Source: Desmodus rotundus (lineage: Eukaryota > Chordata > Mammalia > Chiroptera > Phyllostomidae). From it: a stretch of DNA of 64,000 nucleotides. Every line of letters begins with the position of its first letter. Position 1 is the stretch's first letter. This document shows positions 11,157 to 24,554 of this stretch, in pieces. The notes under the pieces were generated by a model. It saw only the letters and a list, made by a program, of their open reading frames with translations, made no database searches and was not told the origin of the DNA. The position numbers and the translations under genes are program-made. The DNA lies in assembly GCF_022682495.2 (NCBI RefSeq), contig NC_071392.1, positions 140,130,818 through 140,194,817 of the forward strand, in the 5' to 3' direction.

Positions 11157-13094
11157 TTGACGAGTGACAGTTTTAAAAGAACAACATTCTCAGTGCTAGG
11201 AGATGAGATGTTTGCATGCAGTGACCCTGTGCCACCAAAAATAATCTTGAGAAAGGCTGTTCTGATTCAAGGTGGAATTAAACCAAGAAAACACACAAGT
11301 GTGGGAATTGGGAGGTGGGCAAGAGCGCAGCAGTTGGGGAAATTCTCGGAAGCTCCCTGGGGGGGAAGGAGGCTTTGGGGCTGAATCCCGAGGGCCAGTG
11401 AGTTCGAGTTTGGGGCAGCGATCTTGGAGTTCTGAACACCCTTCCCCCCTTCAATTCCAGAGCTTGAGAGACCGAGGACATGCCTCAGGGATAAAGCCTT
11501 GACCCTGCTCTCAGAGGACAGAGGGGCTTGTGTTTGAGGAACTGTGGCTTGTGAGCGTGAGTGCCTGCATGTGTTTGCCCAGATCACACCCTCTCGGAAC
11601 ACAAAAGGGCTTTTGAGGGCATCTCTTCTAATACCTCCTTGAGCCCCTGCCTACCCCATGTGGGGATCTAAAACTTGCTTGCACTCCTCCAGTGATGGGG
11701 CGCTCACTACCTCTCAAGGTAGCCCTTTCCATGGTTGGGCAGAGTTGACTGTGAGAAAGCCCTTCTTTCGAATGAAACCTGCCTTCCTGTAGCCTTCCAT
11801 CACCGTAGATTCCTTTCTTCCATCTCTGTAGATTCGGTTCCTCTAGCTTAACAAAGTGCTCCCTGTGCCCCAGGATGGTCCTTCACAGATTTGTCAGCTC
11901 TGATGATAGCCCGCTGGACTATAGACCCATTACGAAAATAGACCCATTTCTTTGAACTGTACCACTTACAACTTGATTTCTAGTTCCCTCATTTGCAGGG
12001 AAACTGGTCTAGGGCCTGGGACTGGGGCCACTGCCTGGGTGGCCCTAACTTGTGTACTATCTTCCAGTAGGGAGCAGGGGAAGGTGCCCGTGGGGAATGC
12101 TGGGAGCCGAGGCAAAGAGAGAACCAGTAGGAGTTGCAGGAAGAGCCCTGAAGAGCTGGGCTCTGTTCCCTGCTCAGTCCTTAATTTGCTGTGGCTTCCA
12201 GCAAGTCCCTCTCCTTTCTGGCCTTAGCTCTGCTTTATGTACTGTGAGAGGCTCAGCCTATTCCCATGGGTAAAACCTTCTGTGCCTATTCTGATTGACT
12301 GGTGCTGCAGAGCCCAGGCCTGGAGTTCTGTGACGAGAAGCATTCTGAGGCAGTGCCCGGGTTCCATGGGAAAACGGGCCGTGTGTGGGAGGTGGGATGG
12401 AGGTCTGGGAACTGCATGTGTGCGGGTTGTGGCCTCAAGGGGTCTGCCAGCTCTAGCAGTGTGTGGCTCTGGGGTGACAAAGCCAGAGGAACCGAGATGA
12501 TGGGTGAAGTCAGGTATGGGAGGAGCTGTCCCACTGGGAAGAAGGAGGGGTCCTGAGTGGTTATGGCGGCCTGACCCTGTCCTCTGCAGCCTGCAGACTA
12601 TCACACGAGTGTTTGCCCACGCCCTGCCACCCAGACGGTCAGAGGACAGAGGCCCTCTGTGGAATCCTGTGAGCAGGCCAAAATTCAGGCTGGAGGGTGG
12701 TGTGGGAGGTGGCAGGGGAGACTGGCAGGGTGGGGCAGGGGGAGTGCAGCTGGGGCTTCTCTGCCAGGGGGAAGGTTTTCAGGGAAAAAAACAAGGGTCA
12801 GAGCTGGGGCTTGGCTGCTACACAAAAGGGCTTTCTCCCTGCAGGGTCTGGAGGCTGGAAGGGGGAAAGCCCAGGCTCTGAGTATCTCAGAGGGGTCGTT
12901 CATATGGAATCCCCAAGCTGGGAAGGATCCCTAAAAGTCAAGAAGCCCTCCACAGCATGTGGACAGGCCTTCCTGCCAGATGGCATCTTTTACCCTCGAA
13001 CATGGTCAGAGGCGGGGTCCCACCACTATCCCAGCTTTCCCCTGGGCCCCTTCCTGGTTCTCCTGCTACCTTACCATGCGGCCTTTGCTAAGGC

Positions 13095-13210
13095 CCTTCC
13101 CATCCCTCAGGGTCTCAGTCTCCCCATCTGTATGGGGAAGGACTTGAACAGATGGCCTCTAAAAGTCCTCCCAGGTCTCACATTCGGTAATTCAGATTCT
13201 TCTGGCTGAG
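13095..13210 (+). repeat. MIR-family fragment
   Basis: Contains gggtctcagtctccccatct, then an atggcctctaaaagtcctcc-type 3' part ending ggtaattcagattcttctgg, as in the MIRc variant. Confidence 0.55.
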
Positions 13211-14689
13211 GATAATAAGCTCTAATGGTTTACTTTCCTACTTTCCCCTTAGTTTATCTCTCACCCACCTGGCGAGCTGGGCACGGGGAGCACAAGCCCT
13301 CCAGAGTTTCAGAGGATGAAATCAAAGCCTGTGGTGTGCACACCCCCAGGGGTAGGGGCTAAGGAGCGTGGGACAGCCAACTGCTTCACCTGGTTTCCTA
13401 CATGGATGTCCACGCAGGAACTGTTGTGAGAAAAAATACCTATGTCCCCACATCTGCAAGTCGTGCTCTTCCAAGAATTCTGCGGAGGGAGCTAAGAAGG
13501 GCCCCTCCTCAGCTGCGCAAGTTCTGGGTTAGGTAGCTTTTCCTGGGGTTTAGGCAGGACTCTCAGGTGTCCAATGGCAATAAAGAGGATTTGCAGAGTT
13601 GCGACCAGAGACAGTTAGCTGGTGACAGTTTCTGAATGGAGGTCGGACACTTTCACAGCACACAGAACCACAAAGTACGCAGATGTCAGTACCACAGAAG
13701 GTTGATGCTGGAAGGATCTTTAGAGCCACCTGGTCCGACCTTCCCTCCTTGCCCTTTGCTGAGGGGAAACTGAGGCCCAGAAAGCAGAAGGGATTTGGTG
13801 CAGGTTATACAGCATCTGTGACAGAGACAGGAACAGAACTTGGGTCTCCTAACTTCCCAGACAGTTTTGGCCCAGCCCATGTTACACAGGGGCAGCAAGG
13901 TAGGGGGACAGGGGAGGGGGAAGAAAGAGTGGGCTGGGGGCCTGGGGACAGCCAGACAAGAGGTATGTGGGGGGCAGCCGCCTGCTGATAAGAGACCCAC
14001 AATGCCATTGCAAAGGGATTTTTTTTTATCAAGATGTAGTTTTCCCGCTGCAGACACTTCTCTTTCTCATGCAGACTATGCTGGTCTCCGCGATAAGGCA
14101 CCTAGACATGTTCACACTAAGGCAGCCAAAACATGAGGCAGGAGGAAAAAATTCCCCTCTTAATCTCCCCCCACCCCAGCCCACTCCCCCCTCATTTCCT
14201 CTCATTCTCTCCAAGTTCTCATGTGCCCCCCCACCCCCCTCCCTGGGGCTGGCTGGCCTCTTCCTGCCTTCCAGTAAGTCAGCCCAAAGGAGCCAGGAAG
14301 GTATGTGGCCCAGAGGAGGTCAAAGGAGAGAAGCGTGGAGGGCCTCCCCTGGCAACAGAGGCTCAGGCCACACAGTCTCCCAAGACAGCATGCAAGGGGG
14401 ACAGCAGTGGGGGATATGTTTTTATGGGATTCCCTCGGAACCTTCTCTCCCTGCCCCCACAATCTCTGAAAATGAAACGCAGAGCTCTCTCCGGTCTGGG
14501 GTTTAAGCTAGAGGAGATTAGCACTTTCCCCTCTGCAGATTCCCTACTCGGTGACCTGCACTCCTGGCCCCTAATCTAAGGCCTGATGGGATTCTGGGGA
14601 AGGGGCTACCCTGCCTACTTCCATCTAAAAGTCCCGGGTTTAAGAGACCTGGCCAGAGAGGAGATCTAGAACCCACCAGTTCCTCCTGG

Positions 14690-14790
14690 AGCAGTGCCTT
14701 CTGCTCTCTAGATCTCTTGGCCTCAGTTTCCCCATCTTCCCACTAAGGAGGTTGGACTCGGATGTCCTGGCCCCCAAATCCAACCTTTGG
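14690..14790 (+). repeat. MIR-family fragment
   Basis: ggcctcagtttccccatctt, followed by ggttggactcggatg, is the core plus the MIRc-type 3' part. Confidence 0.55.
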
Positions 14791-16774
14791 CTTTTTCAGA
14801 AGACTTGTGTGTTCTGTCTCAGGCTTCGTGGGTGCTTGGCAAATTGGCTGCATGGCCCCCGTGTATCAGGACCCCGCCCCTGCTCCGCTCAGGAAGTCCA
14901 CCCCGCTCTTCACATCTGGATGGAATTTACCCCCCAAAGCAACTCAATTACCGGTGATCTGATCAGGACGGCTCATGTGTCAGTGGGGGCCCTGGTGAAG
15001 GCTGCTCTGCCAGAGACAAGGGTGCTTGGGCCTGAGGTCCATGCCTCTCACCGCCTGGGTGTCTTCCTGAGGTCCCTGGGGAGCCAGAGCTCGGTCACCA
15101 GTGTCCTGCTGAACTGGGGCTGGAGATCCAAAAGGGGCTGCCACCTCCTGCCCTGTCTCAGTCCCCCTACTCACTGAACACCTGAATCAGCACCCAGAAA
15201 CCAGAGGGACAAGGAAGGTGGGGTATGACTTTTACACCAACTGGCCTGGCCAGGTGCCCAGCCAGGGGAGCCTCTGAGGGTGGTAGCCTCGTGACTTGTC
15301 TTCTGTTCTGCTCCCTAGGGTGCCTGGGTGGTAGAGGCTGGCGCCTCCCTGCAAGGCTGCAACAGTGAGGTTTTGGGAACCAAGTGTAGGGCCTTAGTGT
15401 GCCCTCCTTGGGAAGGAGGTGATCCCTCCTGTTTTCCTGCAGCTTCTGCTAAGTAGGGGCAGTGGGCTTCGGGGTTTCCAGTTTCTTCAGGCCTGAATTT
15501 CTCATCTCTTATTCTGAACCCATTACTCGAGAACTGCTTTCCCCACCCCTCACCATCTGCATGCACAGGGGGGCTCCTGGGCCCAGGCGCTCTGGCTGGA
15601 GTGCACTGCACTCATATCAGAGGGGCCTCCTGGGAGTGGAACCACCAGGCTGTCTAAGGGTGGGAGTGAATCGAGCCAGACTGGAAACAGAGGGGGTCAG
15701 AATCCTCATGCGCATCAGCAGCAGGATCACACCTGGAGGGCCCCCTGCCCTCCAGGTGCCACATATGGCCACAGGCTCTGCAAGACTGATGTGGCAGCAC
15801 GTGCGCGCACAGGCCCACACACACCACCTCCTTCCGTCAGAGACTCTCACCAGGCCCAGTCCAGTGTTCGCTCCAGCAAATGTCCATTAATGCTCAGCTC
15901 TGATATGGGGACAGTGGAAAGGCGGGGCCTGAATCTCACCCTTCCAGGGGCTCGTACTGTCTGGGGCGAGAAAACACTGACCTAAAAGGCAGGGAAGAGC
16001 AGGGCTGCAGCCAGGCAGGCCGCACTTGGCTATGGGCTCTGCCACGTTCGGGTTGGGTGGCTTCAGGCAAACATGTGGCCTCCCTACCAGCCTCCTTGGA
16101 GCAAGCAGGCAATGCCCGTGAACTCCAGCACGGTGCCTGGCACAGAGCACAGGCGCCACGAGTGGCTGTTATTATTGTCTCATGAAACAATTAGCATTGC
16201 GACTACAGCCTCTCACTTACCCGGAAACCTTCTGATGCAGAATGCAGCCAAGAACTCATATGAAGCCTCCTTCTGAAAAGGCCTCTGAGCTGTCCCCACT
16301 CGAGTGGCAAGTTCACACATCCAAGTTCACTGACCTGTCTCATCAGCGAGCTGATGATAAGAGAGGGAGCTGATGGTAGGAGGGGAGCAGATGACAGTGG
16401 TGGTAGCTCAGATCACTGGGGGACAGGAAGGCTTCTGGGGGCCTGAGGACCCCACTGACACTGGCTTGGGAAAGGCGGGAGCACTCAGGTGGGGACCAGG
16501 TTCCCAAGACTCTTGAATGTCCCTCTAACTTGTTGTCCGCACTTGGGCAATGGGGACCTGCTATGGGGTCACTGAAGGGAGGTGACAAGATGCAAGGGCT
16601 TCTTTGGGAAGTTGCCTCTGGGGGCTGATGCAGCGTTCATTGAAGGGCACCCCTGGAGATGGGGCTAGGCAGGACCCGTTGGAACCCGGACAGGATTTAA
16701 TGCCGGGGTCCATCCACAACACGAAATTCCAGACAGGGAACTCGCCATACCCCTTATTTCACAGAGCCTCCCTC

Positions 16775-16895
16775 ATTCAGTGACGTGCTTATCACCACTT
16801 CACAGAGGAGAAACACTATGTCCCTAGACAGGGGACCTCACACTGTCAGTAGCAGGTTGAGGCCAAGAACCCAGTTCTCCCGCTCCTGCGTCAAA
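16775..16895 (-). repeat. MIR SINE fragment
   Basis: Complement order: cacttcacagaggagaaac, then a worn toccacact-like segment and caggttgaggccaagaaccc. The match is weak. Confidence 0.45.
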
Positions 16896-17484
16896 GCCCC
16901 TTTTTTCATGGAGGGGTCAGGGTGCTCTGCCTGCCTGTTCACATGAAACGTGAAGACGCTTGGTGGTGGCACAGTGCTGGCAGTCTTGGGAACAGGGCGA
17001 GGGCCAAGCGGGGTGTCCCCTGAAGATTCTGACCACCGACTGACCTCAGGAAGTCCTGGTTGGAGGACCAGCTCCTTTACTTACTACCAGTGTGGCCTGG
17101 GAAGCTTCTGGACCCTGCGAGCCTCAGTTTACCCCAAATGGAGAGAAGAGGCCTGCAGAGAGGGAGGCTCTTTTTCTCCTGGGAGCCCTGGAGGGCGTGG
17201 CCTTGGCTCCCGGTCACAAATGCAGCCCCTGTGCCTGTATGGGGCTTGGTGTGTACTGGGAGCTCAACATCATCATCATAAGCTGTTCACATTACGGGCA
17301 CTTGCTATGTGTCCAGCACTGTGCTAACTAAACTAAGTGGATGGTCAGTTAGTGAGAAGCAGGCTGCACTCTAACAGAAGTTGGAAACTGAGGCTACTGC
17401 TGGGGGTGGGGCTGAGGGAAGGGGAGAAAACTGCAGGCTGGGAGGAAAGTGCACTCACCAGAAGCAGCTGGGGAATCAAGCAGG

Positions 17485-17615
17485 CCAGCAAGCACAGGCT
17501 CTGAAGACCCAGGTTCAATTTTCTGCTCTGCCATCATCTTGCTGTGTGACTTTGACCAAGGCTCAGCCCTCTCTGGGCCTCTGGTTTTCCTCCTGGAGGA
17601 CACATGGAGGGCACA
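17485..17615 (+). repeat. MIR SINE fragment
   Basis: ggctctgaagacccaggttc, aattttctgctctgcc and tgctgtgtgactttgaccaa show the MIR head and core. Confidence 0.72.
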
Positions 17616-17924
17616 GGACACCTGGAGCCAAGCTGTCAGGGTGGGAGGCTCCCATACCTGAAGCCTCCAGGCCTGTTGGGATCTGCCAGCCTGAAGGGGA
17701 TTTCCTGGGACCGGCCCAGTTCCCAGCCTTGCTGCAGTCTCCCCTGGATGGGTGCCCAGAGTTGGGGGGGTCCCAGAACAGCCCTCCAATGGGAAAGGCA
17801 GGCGGGCACTCTCCCAGAGCACACCTTGGCCCTCCTTCTGGGGCTCTAGGGTCTCTCTGCCCCCAACCCTGAGATAGAAGAGTGGGGGATCTCTCCTGTT
17901 GAAAAAAGAAGGCACTGCCCCATG

Positions 17925-18035
17925 GCCTCAAGATCCTGATTTGCTGTGTGACCTCAGGCAAGTCCCTGCCCCTTTCTGGGCCTTGGTCTCTTGTCTCTGA
18001 AATGAGGAAGGCAGAGGTTTCCAGGTTCTTTCCGA
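17925..18035 (+). repeat. MIR SINE fragment
   Basis: tgctgtgtgacctcaggcaa, gtccctgcccctttctgggc and tctctgaaatgagg form the MIR core. Confidence 0.65.
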
Positions 18036-18224
18036 ACTAACTTTCTGGAGGCAGGGATATTAGGAAAGAGAACTGGGATGGAGTGGGGGGGACTGGGTTC
18101 CAGGGACTTGCTTTTCCCGATAAAGAGCTAGAGGCAGAAGGGAGAGAAAGAGAGCGGCGGGAGGAAAGGAGCCCCACAGCCTCCAGGTGGCTGTTCGAGG
18201 GGGCAAGGCAAGCCTGAGGTTTTG

Positions 18225-18640
18225 GAAACATATTTATTTTTAAGTGTCCGGTGTCACTGGGGCCGTTTTCGGAGGTTTTGAAATGCTCCAGAAGTCAGCC
18301 TGGGCATGTGCGTGTGTGCTGAGCCGAGCATGGGCTGTATTTATTCATCCTTTAGCCCGAGCCCTTAAAAATATAGACGGCTAATGTCTTCAGTATGTAT
18401 GAAATATCCCATATGCTCAGAAACAAAAGGGGCTCTGTTATTAAAGTTTCATTTCCACACGCCCCCTCCCCTCCCTCCCGCCCGCCCCCCTGACACCCTG
18501 CCCTCCTCCCATCCTGCTCAGCCTGCTGGAGACAGAGCAGGATCGAGGAGGCAGGCGGGCAGCCGTGGCCGGAGCCCGGGCACAGCCGGGCCCTGTGTGA
18601 GTGTGTGCGGATGCTGGCTCCAGGTGAGGGGAGGCCTCGG
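18225..18640 (+). promoter_or_regulatory. Candidate promoter or first exon: A/T-rich elements, then a GC-rich exon-like segment and donor
   Basis: An A/T-rich stretch (18225-18450) contains catatttatttttaa, tgtatttattc and cttaaaaatatag, all MEF2- or TATA-like. It gives way to a pyrimidine/GC-rich block (18465-18600) and the donor ctccag|gtgagggg (GT at 18624-18625). The change in composition plus a consensus donor resembles a noncoding first exon. If it were joined to 33067, an ATG at 18611 would give only an eight-residue uORF. No transcript evidence is available here. Confidence 0.33.
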
Positions 18641-18989
18641 AAGAGGACAGCAGAGTCTTCCAGGGGAGAGGGGTCTTGGGGGTCCCCAGGATGGCCAGGG
18701 GAGGAGTGGGGGGTGAGGTGGCCCTTCTTGTGGCCGCCACTGGGGCCGGGGCCCTGGCAGGGCCCCGCTGTCTGGGACGGAAATGCCCGCTCTGCTGCTA
18801 ACTGAAACCACATGTGTCTCCAGGCAGCGGGACAGAGACGCCGCCAAGCCTGGGGCTTGGGGCTCTGGGGGGAGGAGAGATGCAGGCTGGCCCCGCTGTG
18901 TGCCTCGGGGTGGGGTGTGTGAAGGGGCCCCCCTTAGAAAGGGTGGGGGTCTTTTGCATCTGTACAAGTGACAGCGTGTCAGAGAGTGA

Positions 18990-19085
18990 GTGTCTATCTG
19001 AGTTCAGTGTGTGTGTGTGCATGTTGCATGGATGAGTGTGTATGTGAACATGTAAGTGTGTATGTGAACACGTAAGTGTGTCTGC
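18990..19085. repeat. GT-rich simple repeat with an 18-22 bp unit
   Basis: gtgtgtgtgtgc is followed by near-identical copies of gtgtatgtgaacatgtaa, the second with cacgtaa. Confidence 0.75.
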
Positions 19086-20170
19086 TGGTCAGTGGAGTGT
19101 CCCACTCACAGAGCTGAATTGGCCCTCTTCTTGGCCTCCTGTGGCCTGAGTCCTGGGCAGACTTCTACCTGTCACCCAGAGCCTGGTAGTCTGCTGGCTG
19201 CCTCCCGAGAGGCTCCGCTAGGGTGAGGAGACACCGCAGCGGGTGGCGGCCTTTTTTCTGGGACTCCCCTGTGGCCGCCATCCTCCTTCGCTCTTTTTCC
19301 TCCAGCAAGTTCTGTTGTCTCACACCTGCCAAACTACCTGTTTCCAAGCGAGAAAGGTTGAGGCAGAGAGCAAGGGGCTGCGAACAATCTCCCACGCGCG
19401 TCTGTTTTCATCTTTTTCAGAATGCTCACCGCCGGGAGCGTGGCATGTTCACGGTAGCCCTAGAAGGTGAGAAAACCAAGCCCAAGAAAGGAGATGTTCC
19501 CACAGCATCAGGGAGACACTCTGGGGGCTGTCCAGGCCTGGAGGGGGTCAGAGGATTTCTGGGACGTGGGCTCAGCCTGGGGGAAAAGCCTAGAGGCTGC
19601 ACTCAGGTTCTGTGGCAAGTGGAGGCCCAGGGGGAGCTCAGTTCTAGGTCTTCTTTCCCTAAGGAGCGAGCCTGGCTGGGAGCTGGGCTCTGGGTTCTGG
19701 GGGTGGCCTTGCCATGCCTTCTGTGGGTGTTGGACAGGTCTTCTCAAATCTCCAGGCCCCAGGTTTCCCCATCTCTACAGAGCAAGGCTGAGAGCCAAGA
19801 GAGCATTTCCCAAAGGGTGGTGTGCACCTCTCTGGCAGCTCATGACGTGGTGCCATTTAAGAAGGATGGTTGTTTTCACCCATGTTAAGGAAAAATACAC
19901 AAAAGTATATCAGACCAGAGAGTGGATTCCAATAAAATGTAAACTACCTAAATGAATGAAGACTGGGGGCTGCTGGAAGATTCCCGGGTCCTGTGCATGT
20001 CGGCACCAGGCTGTCTTTAGGCTTTGACCATTTTAAATGACCACAGGGGAGTCAGTTCTGGCTGTCAAGGACCCCAAGATGCAATCTGCTGTGTAGACCC
20101 TCTTTGGGTCCCCACAAAATAGCAGCCCTATAATTCTGTGATTAGAGTGAAAAGCTCAGTTGTCATCTCA

Positions 20171-20194
20171 GTGTGTGTGTGTGTGTGTGTGTGT
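20171..20194. repeat. (GT)12 microsatellite
   Basis: An uninterrupted GT dinucleotide run of about 24 bases, flanked by gctctcgcccacgcgcgtg. Such tracts are commonly length-polymorphic. Confidence 0.95.
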
Positions 20195-20792
20195 GCTCTC
20201 GCCCACGCGCGTGTGATGTGTGGGAAGGGACCTGGGATGGCATAGGTAGAGCTGGGAGAAAAGAAAGATCAGCCCATCCCTTTGATCAGGGCTGGGCACC
20301 CAAGGTCAAAGGCAAGGAGTTTGGGGAAAAGATTGTTCTCTAACTGACATTTTCAAGTGCTTTGGCCGGCGTCAGCCTTGCTTTGAATTGCCAGGGTGGG
20401 TGAGTAAGCCAGGGGCCAGTCTGGCTTCAGCCTTTCCTGCCATTCAGCCTTGGCTGCCTGGCCACTTGGCTGCATTTTACATGCCAACCCAGGACTGACC
20501 TGGGAGGGGTGCAGGGGTGTGGAGGACCCCCCAGTTACTTCTCCAGGCTGGGCTGGTTGGAGCTGGTGTCACCAAGGACGTGCCCCTGCATGCCTCCCCT
20601 CGCCGAGTGGCCCGCTCTTGCTCTTATTGTTACTCACATCGATGACTGTTTATCTGTGGATCTTCACTCGTGACTCGTTCCCTCCGCAGCTCTCTAAGCA
20701 AACACATCCCTGCCCTTCTGCAGCGGGTGCAGCTTCCCAAATAGTTCTTTCTTGTCTTGTCCTGCAACAGGCAGAGGGCACCAAACTTTGGC

Positions 20793-20864
20793 TCAAGGAT
20801 GGGGATGGGGATTGAATTCATGGGGTCAAGGATGGGGATGGGGATGGGGATTGAATTCATGACC
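20793..20864. repeat. 33-39 bp tandem duplication
   Basis: Two copies of a unit that starts tcaaggatggggatgggg and ends attgaattcatg. The second copy has one extra gatggg hexamer. The internal (GGATGG)n array probably caused the length difference. Confidence 0.9.
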
Positions 20865-21799
20865 CCTTCTTGGGGAGGCAGCAGGTACAGAGGAAGGAGC
20901 CCAGGGCAAGCTCCTTGCCCTCTCGGGGTCTTGGCGCCTCAGACGTCCCTCTGGCCCTAGAAGACATTGTCCTCTGTGAGTCTGAAGGAACCTCCAGCTC
21001 TGTCCTAGGATGGAGCGACATCTGTCTATTTCTAGGGGGTTCTTTTTCTCTAGAAGCATGCCTTCCCGGCAGTGGGGGGTAGGGAGAACCCTGTGAGCTT
21101 TGGGGCCAGGCTGCCTGGAGCAGGGGTGGGTCACATGGAGTCATCCGCACTCTTGGGACCAGGTTCAAAGCTGTTTCAAATCCTGGCGAAGCAGCTGGCC
21201 AGGGTCAGGGGCACATTCCCAGCTTGCAGAACTTATCACTTTCTAACTAACCTTGTGGGTCCTGCAGCTACACCCAAGGTCAAGGGCAAACAGAGACTGG
21301 CTTTATGACGCATTGGGCAGCTTTGCGGGCATCGCTCTAGAGAGATACGCCTGCCCAGGGAGTGGGAGGTGGCACTGCTTAGAGGGCAGGATGTGGGTTT
21401 AAAGAAACATTCCCTAATGAAACATTCTCAATTGGAAAATGGAACTGTTTATATGACCATGGTCCCCTTAAATATGTCACCCTTGGTAGGCTAAGCCTGG
21501 GTTCAGAGGGAGGCCAGGGACTCTAGTTAAACTTAGGTTACCCACTCCCAGGGATGCCCCGGGGCTCCCCTGCGTTATGTTCCACCTTGCTTTGTGTTTC
21601 CTGAGTTCTGTAAAGGCAGAGTGTGGGCTGGTGACAAAGCAGTTTGTCTACAGAGCCACATCCAGGTCTACGGATGATGACAATATTGACTCCAGGCGTC
21701 AGGGAGCTGAAGTTTGCTGTTGGGTGAGGGAGAGAGATAAAGGAGCAAAGAGGTTGGGGGTACCTGCGCCCTGCTCCCGCTGCAGCGGTGGGTCCGCGC

Positions 21800-21930
21800 C
21801 AGGTCGCTGCATGTCCTTGGCTCCACTTTCCTGATCTGTAAAATGGGTTGTCGTGAAGAGTCAAGAGATGATGCACACAGGCCCTGGCACACACGGTGCC
21901 TGGGACTCATTGAATAATAGGTCACAGGTA
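21800..21930 (+). repeat. MIR SINE 3' half
   Basis: tttcctgatctgtaaaatgg is followed by ggccctggcacacacggtgc and ttgaataa, the MIR 3' order. Confidence 0.65.
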
Positions 21931-22064
21931 TCAGGCCTGTCAGTAGCTCTGCTGGCCGAAGGGGAGAGTGTCACTATCATTTTACATAAGGGAGAGTGAC
22001 TCTGAGTGATGTGCCCTGAGATGAGGGAAGGGCGCCGACGCTTTCTCAGGCTTCGGCACCAGTC

Positions 22065-22250
22065 CCAGCCATACCCTTCCTGGCCGTGTAACCTCAAGAA
22101 GGTGACTTAACTACTCTGAGTCTCAGTTTCCTCATCTGTAAAATTGGGAAAGAGCTAGAACCTACTTCATAGAGTGGCTGTGGGGATTAAATGAGCCACC
22201 CTAAAGCTCCTGGCACATAGTAGGTGCTCAGTGAATACTACCTAGCTGAA
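22065..22250 (+). repeat. MIR SINE
   Basis: gtgacttaactactctgagt, ctcagtttcctcatctgtaa, gtggggattaaatgagcc and tggcacatagtaggtgctca make a well-preserved MIR. Confidence 0.85.
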
Positions 22251-23039
22251 CAGGAACCTGGTGGCCTGAGGCCTGGCCCTGGGCTGACCCTCTCAAATGG
22301 TCTCTCTGGTCTCCAGTGAGGGCCACAGCCTTTGTGGATGGTAAAACCAGGGACCAGAGGCTTGGGAGCCCCAGGAGGGCTTCTGCCCCAGGCACTAGTT
22401 TCAGATCTTGCCACAAACACTGACAGACACCTCCTGGGAGAAGGCCGTGCCTCAGTGCACAGGCCTGAAGGGCAGGGCCTTGGTATTCATCAACATTGCC
22501 AGCAGGAGTACGGGATGGTTTCCTCCTGGAGGAAACCAGGAAACTGAGGCTGGGAGAGGGGAGGGGGCCCATGTGGGGTCAACGTGGCAATGAGGCCACC
22601 TTGGAGGGTAGAGGCAAGAAACTGGGAAACCACTGTGGGGTGAGGGGAAGGGGAGGGCCCTGCACCTACCCTGCCAGGGCCTCCCCACCCCATGCTCTGC
22701 TCACTGGGAGCAGGAACTGGTTAAAGGGGAACAGGGAAGGAGGGAAAGAAAGCAAACAGCCAGAGAAAAGCCTGGAGCTTGAAGTGCTGGGATTGTTTGG
22801 TCTGGCTGAGCCACCTCCTGGGCCACTCCCAGCAGCTCTGCAGACAGACTCCCACACCCCGCTCCACATGTGTTCGTGTGCGCACACACAACACATACCT
22901 GCCCGCAGACACACGACATGGAAGCCCCAAGGTGCCAGGGCGGAGGCTTTCTGAGGTTCCTTCTAGCTCACCCTCGGTGTCCCCCCACCGCCACCCCCAA
23001 TCACTGACACACCAGCACAGCCCCTCACTGCAGCCACCA

Positions 23040-23210
23040 GAACACCTGCTGTGCATACCTAGAGCTCTACACTCTTTACTTATATGAACTTGTTTAATCC
23101 CCCCAGCAGCCCTAGGAGGCAGGCACTGTAATTACCCCTGGTTTGCAGATAGAAAAACCGGCGCAGGGAGGTGAAGTGACTTGCCAGAGGTCACAGCGTT
23201 GGTTCAGCGG
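23040..23210 (-). repeat. MIR SINE
   Basis: Complement: ccccagcagccctaggaggc, aggcactgtaattacccctg and gtgacttgccagaggtcaca. Confidence 0.75.
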
Positions 23211-23914
23211 CCCCCAGGGAGCAGAGCTCCTTGGCGGACTGCTGCCCCACACTGTTTCCGAGGGCACTGGGCTCTGGCTCTGGGCCAGGCACTGGGATCA
23301 GCGCCGTCGCCCGTTCTATCCCTGTCCTGTGAAACAGCAACATGATGTTGCCCTTTTCTCAGGCTCAGGGAAGGGCCGTGGACACGGAGCGTGGAGGAGC
23401 AGCACTGGGTGGTCTACTGTGCGCTGAGCCAGGCTGCAGCGCGGGGAGAGGCAGGGGTTGGGTTGGACAAACCCTCGGCTCTGCGGGGTTAGGCTCAGTG
23501 CCCTCCAGCCTGCTCCTGCAGCTTCTTCTGCCGTAGCCCCCTTTCCTCATCTGCCCGACCGCTGGGACTGTGTCTCCATCCCTGGACCTTGCACGTCCAG
23601 TGTGTGACACCCTCACACTCGTTCAGCCAGCCCACCATTGCCTCAACAAGTGTGCCCCGCGCATCCTTAGTAATAGATCTGGATAACTGTTGACAAAACA
23701 TCTTTCCCTTTCATTATTGTATTTAACCCTGCATGTGTGGGGGGAGGGGAGGGGATGATTACTTTCTTTTATCTCTGCTCCACCACTCACTGAGAGTCCT
23801 CTCCAGCAGAGGCCCAAACTAACATACTAGAGCCCTCATTGGGCTCAAAGCTTCTTGTTGGGGGAATGAATGCCAAGCAAGACAGACACGGCGCCATCCC
23901 TGGAGGAACCAGAA

Positions 23915-24080
23915 TCATGACCAGTGCTTCCTGAGCCCGTCCCGTGTGCCTGGCACCAGCCCGGGGCTTCTCCCACATCCCTTCCTTATAGCCCCACGTC
24001 AATGCCTAGGAGATGACGCTATTATTGGTCCCCTTTTTCAGAGGGGGAAGCTGAGGCTTAGGGAAGCTAAATCGCTCCTC
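23915..24080 (-). repeat. MIR SINE
   Basis: Complement: gtgcttcctgagcccgtccc, gtgtgcctggcacc and agagggggaagctgaggctt. Confidence 0.65.
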
Positions 24081-24144
24081 ATGGCCCTTGTCTCCCCCAC
24101 CTTGCATTATGGATATTCCAACCCCTGTCTGAGGCCCTGCTGCC

Positions 24145-24290
24145 CCCACCAGACTCCTTGACGGCAGGAGCCACTTCGGTTTTCCCTCTCTTCTCTGCGT
24201 GATGTCTTGCACGATGCTGGCCCCCAGTGGCACCAGGGAGTGTTTCGTACATTCAGCTGGGTTAAATGAAACTTTGGGAAAGAAAGGGAG
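24145..24290 (+). repeat. L2 3'-end fragment
   Basis: gactccttgacggcaggagc, then a tgtcttgcacgatgctggcc-type part and ttaaatgaaac at the end, in L2 order. Confidence 0.5.
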
Positions 24291-24554
24291 AATATAGCAG
24301 AGAAGAGAGGGTTAGTGGGGAGCACCAAGCCAAGGGCAGACAGAAGCATGATTCAGTGTGAGTGCTGGGGGCCACCTTCAAAGACCACGGCACTCAATGC
24401 CTCCCCAACCCACACACAATTTTTGGACTCCCTCTAGACTAGCCTGCCAAGGAGTTTCCCAGGCTCTGCTTGTTCACCACCAGTGACAGGCAGCTCAGCC
24501 CCTGTTGAGAGGCATGAGGTAATCCAGTGAAATAACTCAGCTTAGCGCCACATG

